A DNA stretch of 64,000 nucleotides from Nitrosococcus halophilus Nc 4 (GTDB lineage Bacteria; Pseudomonadota; Gammaproteobacteria; Nitrosococcales; Nitrosococcaceae): positions 3,706,001 to 3,770,000 of the forward strand of contig NC_013960.1 in assembly GCF_000024725.1 (NCBI RefSeq), read 5' to 3'. Below are positions 1 to 8,762 of this stretch, piece by piece (position 1 is the stretch's first letter; each line of letters opens with the position of its first letter). The position numbers and the translations under genes are program-made. The notes under the pieces were generated by a model. The model saw only the letters and a list, made by a program, of their open reading frames with translations. It was not told where the DNA came from and searched no databases.

Positions 1-1261
1 AGGGGAGCAATCCCGGCTCCACTCGTTCCGCCATCACCTGGGTTGCCGCCTCATCAAGCTTACTGAACTGGCGGCGCTGTTCATCGATTCGAAGTTGATT
101 AAGGCCGACTTCGGCCATTTCCTCCTCGGATTGTTCAGCCTCTTGCCGATAGTGGCTAAGATCGGGCAGACTACGGCGTTGATCCCGCAAAATTTGCTGC
201 AGTGCCTTATTCAATCCGGCAATTTCTAATCTTTGCTGGGTACTTTGAAAATCCTGCTGCATCTGTTTTAGTTGGGCTTCTGCGACTGCATGTTTAGCCC
301 TCATACGGCTCAAATTTGCAGCCAGTGAGGCAAGTTCCTTGCTGAGCTGGGCATTCTGCTCCGCTAGCGCCTGGATAGCAGGATGTTTACCTGCGGCTTC
401 CTGTTCAGCACGGGCGGCAGCTTCCTGGGCCTCCCCCACTTCGACTTGGCGCCGCTGGTCAACCAGCTCTTGGAGGTCATTAACCCGTGCTTGGGCTTGG
501 GAAACCTGCTGTGCCGTCAGGTCACGCTGCGTCTTCAGTAACTGTAACCGGATACTGTGGCTGAGTAGTTCCTGCTCGAGCATGTGGATTTCGTTCAGGC
601 ATGCCTCTAGCTGGGCCTTTAATGCGAGCTGACGGGCTTCGGCAAAAAGGGAGGTCTCTTTCGGTGGCGGCAGTGCTTTAAGGTCATTTTCTACTCGCTC
701 TTGCCGCTGTTTGGCCTCTGTCAATTGATCCCGTGCCTGCCGAGGCCGATGCTGTTGCTCTTGCAACTGCTTGTCTAGCCCAACCAGGGTACTTTCTAGG
801 GCTGCTAATCTAGCTTGCTCTTTCGCTAGGTGCTGTTCCAACTCAGAAAGTGGGCTTTCATCGGCGATCTGCTCCAGGGCCACCATGGCCTTATCCGTAC
901 CGGGAGAAGCGAGATGCTCATTGATCTCCTCTATTTGAGTCGGCCCGGTCTCAATCACCTGTCTATAGGTTTTAGCGCTGCTCCTATAGGAATTGGCGGC
1001 TTGCAAACGCTCCTTGGCCAACCGGTATAAATCCAATAGCTTCTTCTTCTCTGCCTCCTCTAACCCTTGAGCCTCTTCTACTTCCCTTATTTTGCTCTGG
1101 ATTTGCTCCACAGTCACCGAAGAATTTAAAGGGGTCAGTTCTTCTGCCCCCACAGACGGAAGAATCGATACCATGGCCAACAGGAAGCAAAAACTCAAAA
1201 CGCGAGATGGCCTTAAGGCCCAAAAAGCACCGATACCAGTTAGGATTGGGGTTGGCTTCAT
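1..1261 (-). CDS. MscK/KefA-type mechanosensitive channel, N-terminal part (runs off window start)
   Basis: The reading frame is open from the ATG at 1261 down to base 1, giving about 420 residues with no stop, so the C-terminal part lies outside the window. It opens with a signal peptide (hydrophobic stretch around residues 24-36, then VGAEE). After that comes a long Glu/Gln/Ala-rich helical region with little hydrophobicity. This is the layout of the periplasmic MscS-porin region of MscK-like channels, which precedes the membrane and MscS pore domains. The family releases solutes on hypo-osmotic shock in the inner membrane. The pore domain cannot be seen, so another coiled-coil periplasmic protein is possible. 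Confidence 0.7.
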   Translation of the reverse strand, partial: MKPTPILTGIGAFWALRPSRVLSFCFLLAMVSILPSVGAEELTPLNSSVTVEQIQSKIREVEEAQGLEEAEKKKLLDLYRLAKERLQAANSYRSSAKTYRQVIETGPTQIEEINEHLASPGTDKAMVALEQIADESPLSELEQHLAKEQARLAALESTLVGLDKQLQEQQHRPRQARDQLTEAKQRQERVENDLKALPPPKETSLFAEARQLALKAQLEACLNEIHMLEQELLSHSIRLQLLKTQRDLTAQQVSQAQARVNDLQELVDQRRQVEVGEAQEAAARAEQEAAGKHPAIQALAEQNAQLSKELASLAANLSRMRAKHAVAEAQLKQMQQDFQSTQQRLEIAGLNKALQQILRDQRRSLPDLSHYRQEAEQSEEEMAEVGLNQLRIDEQRRQFSKLDEAATQVMAERVEPGLLP

Positions 1262-1295
1262 AATACCTGCTTAATCTTGTTGATTTTCAAATCAA

Positions 1296-2513
1296 TTAAT
1301 TTCGTATGCGTTGCCTAAATTCTCCAGCCGTTTGCCGCATTTTTCGTAACCACCGTCTCGCCCATGCAAATTCAATGGCTAAAATACCTAAACCAACCGG
1401 GATCACCACGACAGCAGGGCCTGGCAGTACAATCATTGCGACCCCCACTAACAGCACCGAGGTACCAAGAACGAGCACCACAATCCGTCGCGCTTGCCGG
1501 TAGCTGAGCACTGCTAAAGTCACCAAATCGGTAAATAGCGGTGCGGCACGCCTGTCAACATCCAGGGGGGGAACCCACAATGAGGCGAGAACACCTAGGG
1601 TGAGAATACTCCCGATAGTCACTAAGGAAACGATATTTGGAATGGGATAAGTGTGGATCAACATCATTTTGGCAGCAAAATAAACTAAGACAAAAACTAA
1701 GCTCAGCTTAATGTAGCGGAATCGATCCACATAGCCGGCAATCGTAAAGTAAAGAGCCCGAAGGCCCAGCACTGAGAACACATTACAAGTAAATACTAAG
1801 AAGGGATCTTGGGTGACGGCAAAGATAGCAGGAATGGAGTCTAATGCGAACATTAGATTAGTGCTGACCACCAGAATTAGCGCAAGCAACAAAGGCGTTA
1901 TTGCACGGTTTCCATTTAGGGTGCTAAAGAAATTCCCGTCTTTATAGTTATCGGTAATAGGATAAAACTTTTTGATCAAAGGCAACAACGGACTGTGGCC
2001 TATGTTGATATTATCCTGGCGGATCATCATCATTCTCACCGCCGTGGCTATAAGCAATCCCCCAAATAGGTAGACGATCCAGTGGAAACGGGCCATCAGC
2101 ACGGTGCCTAGCGTGACCATGATAACCCGCAAACCAATCGCCCCCAATACCCCCCACAACAACAGGCGATGCTGCTCCACCACAGGTACTTTTAAATAGG
2201 AGAATATCATGGCAATGACAAAAATATTGTCTATGGACAGGGATTTCTCCATGAGGAAACCTGTCAAAAATTGCACTGCGGCTTGCTGACCACTAAAGTC
2301 ATGGGAAGCCACATCACTCCACCCTAGCCAGTTATTCTCATAGAGAAAATACACAAAAACATTAAAGCAAAGCGCCAATACGACCCAGGTCATTGTCCAA
2401 ACCAGAGCCTCTTTGACACAAACCATGCGTGCCCCGCGATTTAGGATGACAAGATCCAATACCAGCAATCCGATAATAAGCGCGATAACTCCGATCCAAA
2501 TAGAGACCGTCAT
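1296..2513 (-). CDS. TerC-family integral membrane protein with C-terminal PGPGW domain
   Basis: The 405-residue protein has a typical TerC core over about residues 1-320. It contains the conserved FLMEKSLSIDNIFV and FALDSIPAIFAV segments, whose acidic residues lie inside membrane helices. TerC/Alx proteins are linked to metal (manganese) export and tellurite resistance. The family is normally about 320 residues long. Here about 65 residues are added, holding two more hydrophobic stretches around VLPGPAVVVIPVGL, which matches the small PGPGW transmembrane family. An AGGGAGA-like ribosome site lies about 9 bases before the ATG. It appears to be a single gene; a dispersed repeat lies directly upstream. 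Confidence 0.88.
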   Translation of the reverse strand: MTVSIWIGVIALIIGLLVLDLVILNRGARMVCVKEALVWTMTWVVLALCFNVFVYFLYENNWLGWSDVASHDFSGQQAAVQFLTGFLMEKSLSIDNIFVIAMIFSYLKVPVVEQHRLLLWGVLGAIGLRVIMVTLGTVLMARFHWIVYLFGGLLIATAVRMMMIRQDNINIGHSPLLPLIKKFYPITDNYKDGNFFSTLNGNRAITPLLLALILVVSTNLMFALDSIPAIFAVTQDPFLVFTCNVFSVLGLRALYFTIAGYVDRFRYIKLSLVFVLVYFAAKMMLIHTYPIPNIVSLVTIGSILTLGVLASLWVPPLDVDRRAAPLFTDLVTLAVLSYRQARRIVVLVLGTSVLLVGVAMIVLPGPAVVVIPVGLGILAIEFAWARRWLRKMRQTAGEFRQRIRN

Positions 2514-3079
2514 GGCTTATTATCTCCCTGCTCTGCTAGCTGAAAAAAAACACCTATAGCCAATAACTGCACGAAATTGCTCCCTTCACGTAGAGAAAAT
2601 AAGTTCCTCGACAAAAGTTTTGAGATATTGGAGCGAGGGAGTGGTGTGGAGCTAGGGGACAGGAATGTCCCCACAAACCCTTTTTTCAGGGAGGAAAAAC
2701 GGGTTTGCAAAGCATTACCCCCTCGTTCCTAAACATCCCCCCTATTTTATTCATAGGTACTTACAATAAAGGCCCATTGTATAGCGTATCGCCAAAAATG
2801 AACCTTAGGGGGCAGATTTCGCTACGCTCTTCTCTAGGGCTCGATGCTAGAGCCTGCTGCCAAGAGCAAAGAAAAAAATAGAGATGGGAAACAAACTAGA
2901 GCCAGCTTTTAGCCGCAAATGCACGCGAATAAACGCTTATAAAACAATGCTAAGCGGGAGTTTTATAGGTATAGGGTGCCCAGAACGTAGCGACGCGGAC
3001 CATTAAAAGGGAAATCCATAATCAAAGAGCAGTCTTGCCGCCCGCAATCCAATTCTAATAAGGATTTCTCAATGGCTTC
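2514..3079. other. Intergenic region with dispersed repeat, no gene seen
   Basis: Between the TerC-type gene and the end of amrS there is no convincing reading frame. The left part (2613-2764) is copy A of a dispersed repeat. The right part holds short imperfect hairpins and a stretch around 2915-2940 (GCCGCAAATGCACGCGAATA) that resembles degenerate repeats seen in intergenic DNA of many bacteria. Confidence 0.6.
2613..2764 (-). repeat. Dispersed modular repeat, copy A (longest)
   Basis: Read on the minus strand it starts TAAGTACCTATGAATAAAAT and ends in TCAAAACTTTT. The first half matches copy C at 19457-19549 nearly base for base, including GCAAACCCGTTTT and CTGAAAAAAGGGTTTG. The second half (CTGTCCCCT.GCTCCACACCAC, then CTCGCTCCA) matches copy B at 13671-13778. 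Copy A therefore carries all modules, while B lacks the centre and C lacks the right end. It contains a GGGGAC/GTCCCC hairpin. Confidence 0.75.
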
Positions 3080-4174
3080 TCAGGCAAAACGACCAAGGCG
3101 TACTGGCATGCGCCTGGCCCCCCAAGTCCCAGGGACTGCCTCAAAAACACCAGCACAAGGCGTATCACACCGCTGGCAGCGGCCCTCGGCGGTCAATCCC
3201 CAGTTCGATAGGCTATACCAATCCCGGCCAATCAACAGGTGGCCGCAATGGTGGCAGTAGGTGCTCCCCCCCTGGACATCATGGACATTGCCTACATAAG
3301 CATAGCGAACGCCATTTTCAACCGCAATTTGGCGGGCCCGCATCAAGGTGGCCGGGGAAGTAGAGGGTTTATCCATCATCTTCCAGTCAGGGTGAAAGGC
3401 AGTAAAATGCCAAGGAACATCCCTTCCCAAATGCTCCACTACCCACTGACTCATTGCTTCCAATTCCTGATTGGAATCGTTTTCACCAGGGATTAAAAGA
3501 GTGGTCAGCTCAAACCAAAGTGGGGTTTCATATTTTAGATACACCAGGGTATCCAGGACCGGTTGCAGATGCCCTCCCGTGATCTTGCGGTAAAATTTTT
3601 CCGTGAAAGCTTTAAGATCGACATTGGCGGCATCCATATAACGGTAAAATTCCATCCGTGGTTCATCACAGATATACCCTGCCGTTACCGCGATGGATTT
3701 AATACCTCGCTCGCGGCAAGCCTGGGCAACATCGATAGCATACTCCATAAAGATAACAGGGTCATTGTAGGTATAGGCTACACTACGGCACCCGAGTTCT
3801 CCAGCCGCACGGGCAATAGCCTCCGGGCTGGCCTGGTCAGCAAGAGTGTCAAATTCTCGCGACTTGCTGATGTCCCAATTTTGACAGAATTTACATGCCA
3901 GATTACAACCTGCTGTTCCAAAAGACAGGACGGGTGTGCCCGGTAAGAAATGGTTTAGAGGTTTTTTCTCAATCGGATCGATACAGTAGCCACTGGAACG
4001 ACCATAGGTGGTTAAGACGATTTGTCCCTCCTGGCAGGCACGGACAAAACACAACCCTTGCTGGCCCTCGCGTAATTTGCAATAACGGGGACACAAATCA
4101 CATTGGACCCGACCATCATCCAAGCGATGCCAATAACGAGTGGGAACCGTATCAGAAAAGGTTTCAATGACCAA
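3080..4174 (-). CDS. amrS: AmmeMemoRadiSam system radical SAM enzyme AmrS
   Basis: The radical SAM cluster motif CxxxCxxC is visible in GCNLACKFCQNWDIS. An N-terminal set of cysteines (CDLCPRYC) and C-terminal CHHC and CQRC pairs are typical of AmrS, the radical SAM member of the AMMECR1-MEMO1-radical SAM triad, whose reaction is not settled. I prefer the TTG at 4174 (MVIETFSDTVPTRYWHRL) because AGGAG lies 8 bases before it. The ATG at 4210 would add 12 residues and lacks a ribosome site. The gene is divergent from amrB, which starts 156 bases away, so the pair probably shares a promoter region. Confidence 0.9.
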   Translation of the reverse strand: MVIETFSDTVPTRYWHRLDDGRVQCDLCPRYCKLREGQQGLCFVRACQEGQIVLTTYGRSSGYCIDPIEKKPLNHFLPGTPVLSFGTAGCNLACKFCQNWDISKSREFDTLADQASPEAIARAAGELGCRSVAYTYNDPVIFMEYAIDVAQACRERGIKSIAVTAGYICDEPRMEFYRYMDAANVDLKAFTEKFYRKITGGHLQPVLDTLVYLKYETPLWFELTTLLIPGENDSNQELEAMSQWVVEHLGRDVPWHFTAFHPDWKMMDKPSTSPATLMRARQIAVENGVRYAYVGNVHDVQGGSTYCHHCGHLLIGRDWYSLSNWGLTAEGRCQRCDTPCAGVFEAVPGTWGARRMPVRLGRFA

Positions 4175-4329
4175 CGCAAACACTCCTGGGCAACCCCTAG
4201 GCGCCCTCATGGGAAATACTCAGCTTTTATGCGTTAGTATAGGGTTCACCAATAAAGTTTCCTTATTTGCTCGTTACCCGATATCCTATGGTATTTTATA
4301 TTTTTAGCGAGGATTTCTGAGGATGAGCC

Positions 4330-5115
4330 ATGGCTACCTTAAGGCAACCGGCTGTTGCGGGCCTATTCTATCCTGCCGATCTCGTGTCACTACAGACCCA
4401 AATACAAAACTTTTTCAAGACTAACGACGCAAGAGGGAACCCACCCAAAGCCATTATTGCCCCCCATGCAGGCTATCGCTACTCCGGCCCAGTGGCCGCA
4501 TCAGCTTATGCCTGTCTACGCAAGGTCCAGGGGCGGATTCATCGGGTTATTCTTCTAGGCCCCTCCCATCGAGTCCCTTTTTATGGAATAGCAACCAGCC
4601 GGGCAAACGGCTTCGCAACCCCCCTTGGTATCGTTCCCGTAAACCAAGATGATTTACAACAGGCTTTGGCCCTTCCTCAGGTCAGAGCACTAGACGAGCC
4701 TCACGCCCTAGAACATAGCTTGGAAGTCCAGCTGCCCTTCTTGCAGGAAATTCTCGGTGATTTTTCCCTGGTTCCACTCGTCGTAGGGCATAGCTCCCCC
4801 CAAGAGGTCAAGGAGGTGCTCGATCTCTTCTGGGGCAGCGAGGAGACTTTAATTATCGTCAGTTCAGACTTAAGTCACTACCACGACTACACTACTGCCC
4901 AACAGCTCGACAGGGCTACCACTAAAGCCATAGAAGCTTTACAACCCGAGGCGATTCATTCTGAACAGGCCTGCGGTTATCTTCCAATGGGTGGGCTCCT
5001 CATGGCGGCCCGGGAACGCGGCCTTCATGGGACCACCCTTGATCTCCGCAATTCCGGTGATACTGCGGGTTCCCGGGAGAAAGTCGTTGGCTATGGAGCT
5101 TATGTCTTTCAATAA
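4330..5115 (+). CDS. amrB: MEMO1-family protein AmrB
   Basis: The 261 residues cover the whole MEMO family fold, which is related to class III extradiol dioxygenases. Conserved blocks are PHAGYRYSGPVAASAY (His46), LEHSLEVQLPFLQ, SSDLSHYHDY and CGYLPMGGLL. These carry the His, Asp and Cys residues that line the metal or active site in homologues. TGAGGA lies 8 bases before the ATG. It overlaps the start of amrA, so the two are translationally coupled. The set amrS-amrB-amrA defines the AmmeMemoRadiSam system, whose substrate is not established. Confidence 0.93.
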   Translation: MATLRQPAVAGLFYPADLVSLQTQIQNFFKTNDARGNPPKAIIAPHAGYRYSGPVAASAYACLRKVQGRIHRVILLGPSHRVPFYGIATSRANGFATPLGIVPVNQDDLQQALALPQVRALDEPHALEHSLEVQLPFLQEILGDFSLVPLVVGHSSPQEVKEVLDLFWGSEETLIIVSSDLSHYHDYTTAQQLDRATTKAIEALQPEAIHSEQACGYLPMGGLLMAARERGLHGTTLDLRNSGDTAGSREKVVGYGAYVFQ

Positions 5116-5674
5116 TCCCCCCCTTTTTTCGTCAGAAGAACGGCAAAGACTGCGAGAAATTGCCCATGACTCTATTCGCCATGGATTAGAAAGGGGGGAG
5201 CCTTTGCCTATTGAGTTAGATAGCTATCCACCGCTAATCCAGCGCATTGGGGCTAATTTTGTGACTTTGACATGGGAAAATCAGTTGCGTGGCTGTGTGG
5301 GTACTCTCGATGCCTATCGCCCTTTGGTGTTAGATGTAGCGGAAAATGCTTATGCCAGTGCCTTTCGCGACCCCCGTTTCCCCTCCCTGACAGCCGATGA
5401 GTTTGAGCGTCTGACTATCACCGTCTCAATCCTCACCCCCCCTCTTTTGATGACCTTTGAGAACGAGCAAGACCTGATTTTCCAGCTACGCCCAGGAGTT
5501 GATGGTTTGGTACTAGAAGAGGGGATGCTTCGGGGGACCTTTCTTCCTGCGGTTTGGGAAATATTGCCCGATCCTCGGCTATTCCTCAAGGAACTCAAAC
5601 GGAAGATAGGCCTACCACCAGAACATTGGTCGAATTCCTTACGAGTGCTCCGCTATACCGTGGAGAAAATTTGA
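5093..5674 (+). CDS. amrA: AMMECR1-domain protein AmrA
   Basis: The AMMECR1 domain fills the protein of about 193 residues and includes the signature LRGCVGTLDAYRPL, then ASAFRDPRFP. The chosen ATG at 5093 lies inside the end of amrB and has GGGAGA upstream; the next ATG at 5102 is also possible. The frame is open further upstream, but that part only re-reads amrB. It forms an operon with amrB and ends 12 bases before the convergent pentapeptide gene. The function is unknown beyond its constant association with MEMO and AmrS. Confidence 0.92.
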   Translation: MELMSFNNPPLFSSEERQRLREIAHDSIRHGLERGEPLPIELDSYPPLIQRIGANFVTLTWENQLRGCVGTLDAYRPLVLDVAENAYASAFRDPRFPSLTADEFERLTITVSILTPPLLMTFENEQDLIFQLRPGVDGLVLEEGMLRGTFLPAVWEILPDPRLFLKELKRKIGLPPEHWSNSLRVLRYTVEKI

Positions 5675-5685
5675 ATTTTGCGATC

Positions 5686-6420
5686 TCATCGGCAAAAGCC
5701 AATAGATTTAGGCGCACATTCACGCCGATCAGGCCATACGGCATAATCTAATTTCGCCCCTTGCAAAGAAGCTCCGTCTAAATTAGCGCCTGACAAATCA
5801 GCGTAGGAAAGGTCGGCATAATTTAGCTTGGCATGAGCAAGATCCGCATCGCGCAAATTAGCACTTCTTAACACGGCATTGGAAAGATCCGCATGCCTTA
5901 AGTTGGCAGAGGCCAAATTGGCATAGGTTAAGAGAGCCGAATCTAACGAAACTCGGGACAAATTGGCACCTTTAAGGGATGAGTTAAGAAGATTAGCTCT
6001 ACTTAGATTGGCCGCGACCAAAACCCTCCCCGAGAGCAGACAATTACTCCAGTCCACACCTGCTCTAGGAGGCATATCGCAACTTCCTATGCGCCAAATT
6101 GAGGATAGGAAAATGCCCCCCCCCGCTAGGGCCATAATCATCAAGACAATCGCCCCCACGAAGCGACGTTTAGGAGCACGGCTCGCCTGATATGCTTTTA
6201 GTTGGCGCCTAAGCTGCGTCCGCGCTCTACGGTATTTGATGGCTTCAGGTAGCTCCGGGGAACGCCGGTCCTTCCCACTGCGTTGCTCGGACAGTAAGCG
6301 CCGCTCCCCGAGCCTACGGCGATCGAACCCAGAGCGGCGATCACGCCAAGGATATTCCGCCTCGTATTGTTTTAGGCCTGGAAAAGTTTCGGCCCTACTT
6401 TTATCATGCTTTGCTTGCAC
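5686..6420 (-). CDS. Membrane-anchored pentapeptide-repeat protein
   Basis: The 244-residue protein has three parts. Residues 1-85 are highly basic, with repeated DRR and ERR motifs. One transmembrane helix follows at about 86-108. The rest is a run of about 16 pentapeptide repeats of the A(N/D)LxxA type (ANLSRANLLNS to LQGAKLDYA). These fold into a right-handed beta-helix that would lie on the far side of the membrane from the basic part. It ends with two cysteines (REC, FCR). It is convergent with amrA and just downstream of the flagellar operon. No specific function can be assigned. Confidence 0.85.
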   Translation of the reverse strand: MQAKHDKSRAETFPGLKQYEAEYPWRDRRSGFDRRRLGERRLLSEQRSGKDRRSPELPEAIKYRRARTQLRRQLKAYQASRAPKRRFVGAIVLMIMALAGGGIFLSSIWRIGSCDMPPRAGVDWSNCLLSGRVLVAANLSRANLLNSSLKGANLSRVSLDSALLTYANLASANLRHADLSNAVLRSANLRDADLAHAKLNYADLSYADLSGANLDGASLQGAKLDYAVWPDRRECAPKSIGFCR

Positions 6421-6467
6421 CCAAATTAAACATAATAACTAAAGGTAGGCTTTTCTAATACATACCA

Positions 6468-6944
6468 CTATTCTTGCCGTTCGTTCAATCTATTTTGGTT
6501 ACCCCCCTTGTTAGTTCCCGCCTGGCCGAGTGGGGTATTTGCCGTCGAACTTGTATTGTGCAACAAATACACCAGTTTCGCCTCATCTTGAGACAATCCG
6601 CAGTTGGCTATTAATTGGTCAATATCAGCGCCGTTGCGCACCATCTTTATCGCCTGGCTATAAGCACAATTTTCAGGCGTGTGCAAATCAATTTGATCTT
6701 GCCGCTCGTCAAGTTTTTTTACTCGCCGTTCCAACTGTGCAACTTGGTTTCCTAGCTCCACCGAACCGGCGCAAAACGCACCAAAAACCTTCTGTAGCTG
6801 TTGCAACTGTTGGGCTTGTTCCTCTAGCTGCCGCTTAGCTCGATGCAAAATAAGATTCAAATAGAGTACTAAGATCAGTAGTACCTCTGTCACCACGAGA
6901 AGTAGCCAGACCAATTCCACTACCGCCCCCACTCTAAAACCCAC
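6468..6944 (-). CDS. DUF2802-type membrane-anchored coiled-coil protein of the flagellar cluster
   Basis: A single N-terminal membrane helix (residues about 9-31) is followed by a Gln/Leu-rich coiled coil (35-85). A small domain then reads YSQAIKMVRNGADIDQLIANCGLSQDEAKLV and looks like a helix-turn-helix. This matches DUF2802 proteins, which sit at the end of polar flagellar/chemotaxis operons in pseudomonads and relatives. It lies 43 bases after motD and is probably the last gene of that transcript. Its role is unknown. Confidence 0.75.
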   Translation of the reverse strand: MGFRVGAVVELVWLLLVVTEVLLILVLYLNLILHRAKRQLEEQAQQLQQLQKVFGAFCAGSVELGNQVAQLERRVKKLDERQDQIDLHTPENCAYSQAIKMVRNGADIDQLIANCGLSQDEAKLVYLLHNTSSTANTPLGQAGTNKGGNQNRLNERQE

Positions 6945-6987
6945 GGTATCCGGAACACAGGACTAATAGCGAAAAATATTCTTTTGC

Positions 6988-7827
6988 TTATTTCTTGGCC
7001 TGAACCCCACTAGCAGGGGACCCTTGGGCTTCCAGTGTACGGCGGCTCAAGGGGCGCCCCAGTATCACTAACGCCACCCGCCGATTCCGACGTCTTCCCT
7101 CCGGTGTACTGTTATCCGCCACCGGTCGGTATTGCCCATAACCGATAGCGGCCATACGCGCCGGGGATACCCCAAAACGATCAAACAGATGCACGACGCT
7201 CGCTGCCCGTGCCGATGACAATTCCCAGTTAGAGGGAAAAACAGCGGTGCTAATCGGAACATTATCGGTAAATCCCTCAACCTGGATAGGATTGGGAAAA
7301 CGACGCAAGATCTTTGCTAGCTTCTTTAGCACCGGCACGGCTTCTGCCTCCAACTTAGCGCTTCCGCTGGTAAAAAGCACTCTATCATTGATTTCAACCT
7401 CCAACCATTCCTGGCCTTGGCGGAGACGAACCAAATCTTCGTCGATCAAAGGCTGCAAGGTAATTCTAACCTCCTCGGTGATGGCTTTAAGACTGGTCAT
7501 TGCCGAATGCTCCTGAGTAGCGGCTGAAGGGAACGATATTCCCAAAGTCTGGGCTGAAGAGGGGATTGCAGGTAATGCCTCTATTTCAATAGGGCTAGAA
7601 CCCGAGACGACCCCCGGCCCTCCTACCTCAATAGGCTCTATCCGACGAGATGCTTGAGGAAATATTGCAGTCAAGCTTTCTGAGAGCACCCGGTACTTTC
7701 CCTCGTTGACAGAAGAAACGGCATACATGACGACAAAAAAAGCAAACAATAAGGTAATAAAATCGGCATAAGACACCAGCCAACGCTCATGATTTTCCTG
7801 ATCTTCCTGCCAGCGCCGGCGGGCCAT
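6988..7827 (-). CDS. motD: Flagellar motor stator protein MotD (MotB-like)
   Basis: The 279 residues show the MotB plan: a short cytoplasmic N-terminus, one membrane helix with the proton-binding aspartate (VSYADFITLLFAFFVVMYAVSS), a linker, and an OmpA-like peptidoglycan-binding domain (VEGFTDNVPIS, NWELSSARAASVV). The start MARRRWQEDQENHERW is preferred over an upstream ATG that would add 24 residues overlapping motC. It pairs with MotC directly upstream, with a gap of 7 bases, to form a stator ring. Confidence 0.93.
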   Translation of the reverse strand: MARRRWQEDQENHERWLVSYADFITLLFAFFVVMYAVSSVNEGKYRVLSESLTAIFPQASRRIEPIEVGGPGVVSGSSPIEIEALPAIPSSAQTLGISFPSAATQEHSAMTSLKAITEEVRITLQPLIDEDLVRLRQGQEWLEVEINDRVLFTSGSAKLEAEAVPVLKKLAKILRRFPNPIQVEGFTDNVPISTAVFPSNWELSSARAASVVHLFDRFGVSPARMAAIGYGQYRPVADNSTPEGRRRNRRVALVILGRPLSRRTLEAQGSPASGVQAKK

Positions 7828-7834
7828 AACGAAC

Positions 7835-8575
7835 TCAATCCAAATAACTTTGCAAATGGACTTCGATATTGCGGGGATTTTCCCCCTCGGCGATACCAAT
7901 GAGCCCCTCTACCACCATCTCGCTAATATATGAACGTCCCCGGATAAGCACCTTCAATTTATTGGCAAAGGGGAGAAAAAATAAATTAGCGAGCCCTATC
8001 CCATAGATAGTCGCCACAAAAGCAACCGCAATGCCACTGCCTAAAGAGGAGGGATCGGCAAGATTGCCCATAACCTGTATTAATCCCATCACGGCCCCAA
8101 GAATACCAATGGTCGGGGCATACCCCCCCATAGACTCAAAAACCTTAGCGGCCAGGAGATCTCGCCGCTCCGCAAGCTCAATATCCAATTCCAAAATCTT
8201 GCGGATATCCTCCGGTTCGTTCCCATCCACCAATAATTGCAAACCTCGACGGGAAAAACGATCAACTTCAGTCTCGGCAATGGTCTCTAGCCCTAACAAA
8301 CCTTCTCTGCGAGCAATCTTACTCCATTCAAGGATATTGACAATAAGCTCCTCTGCCCTCTGGGAGGGTGGCCGAAAAACCCAACCCGAAATCTGGAAGG
8401 CTCGTAAAAAAAGCTTGAGGGGAGTCTGTAACATTACCGCTCCCAGGGTACCCCCCAGGACAATAAGCAAGGCCACAGGGTTGAGAATGGCACTTAACTC
8501 ACCCCCTTCTAAATACTGGCCAACGATGATGGCCCCAAACCCAATGATTACGCCGAGGATACTCAAGATATCCAT
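7835..8575 (-). CDS. motC: Flagellar motor stator protein MotC (MotA-like)
   Basis: The 246-residue protein has four hydrophobic segments, beginning MDILSILGVIIGFGAIIVGQ and ending with the pair around GGYAPTIGILGAVMGLIQVM and VAFVATIYGIGLANLFFLPF. These are the standard MotA/TolQ/ExbB signatures. The frame is open 51 residues further upstream but that part is not MotA-like, so the ATG at 8575 is used. The 187-base gap to fliA suggests that motCD may have their own promoter. Confidence 0.93.
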   Translation of the reverse strand: MDILSILGVIIGFGAIIVGQYLEGGELSAILNPVALLIVLGGTLGAVMLQTPLKLFLRAFQISGWVFRPPSQRAEELIVNILEWSKIARREGLLGLETIAETEVDRFSRRGLQLLVDGNEPEDIRKILELDIELAERRDLLAAKVFESMGGYAPTIGILGAVMGLIQVMGNLADPSSLGSGIAVAFVATIYGIGLANLFFLPFANKLKVLIRGRSYISEMVVEGLIGIAEGENPRNIEVHLQSYLD

Positions 8576-8668
8576 GCTTACACCCGTTGCTCCCCTGGCG
8601 CTAGTAAGGCCGCTCCTGACTGCAACCGCTGCCCCCTTATAGGGCCCTTTGGTACAAAGAGCATACAA

Positions 8669-8699
8669 TTCCCCTAAAGAATAAAAAATATTAGGGGAA
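8669..8699. terminator. AT-loop inverted repeat between fliA and motC
   Basis: TTCCCCTAA and TTAGGGGAA form a perfect 9-bp stem around a 13-base A/T-rich loop, 64 bases after the fliA stop. It could end the fliA transcript. No clean T-tract follows on the minus strand, so a regulatory or processing role is equally possible. Confidence 0.4.
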
Positions 8700-8762
8700 A
8701 ACCTGCTGGCATGGAGGTATGATTTCACCCTCTACAGAGAGCGCAAACCCAGAGCTATATAC

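Noticed and set aside
2510-2710. Minus-strand reading frame of 66 residues upstream of the TerC gene
   Set aside because: It lies within repeat copy A, whose relatives B and C have different frames, and it overlaps the TerC start.
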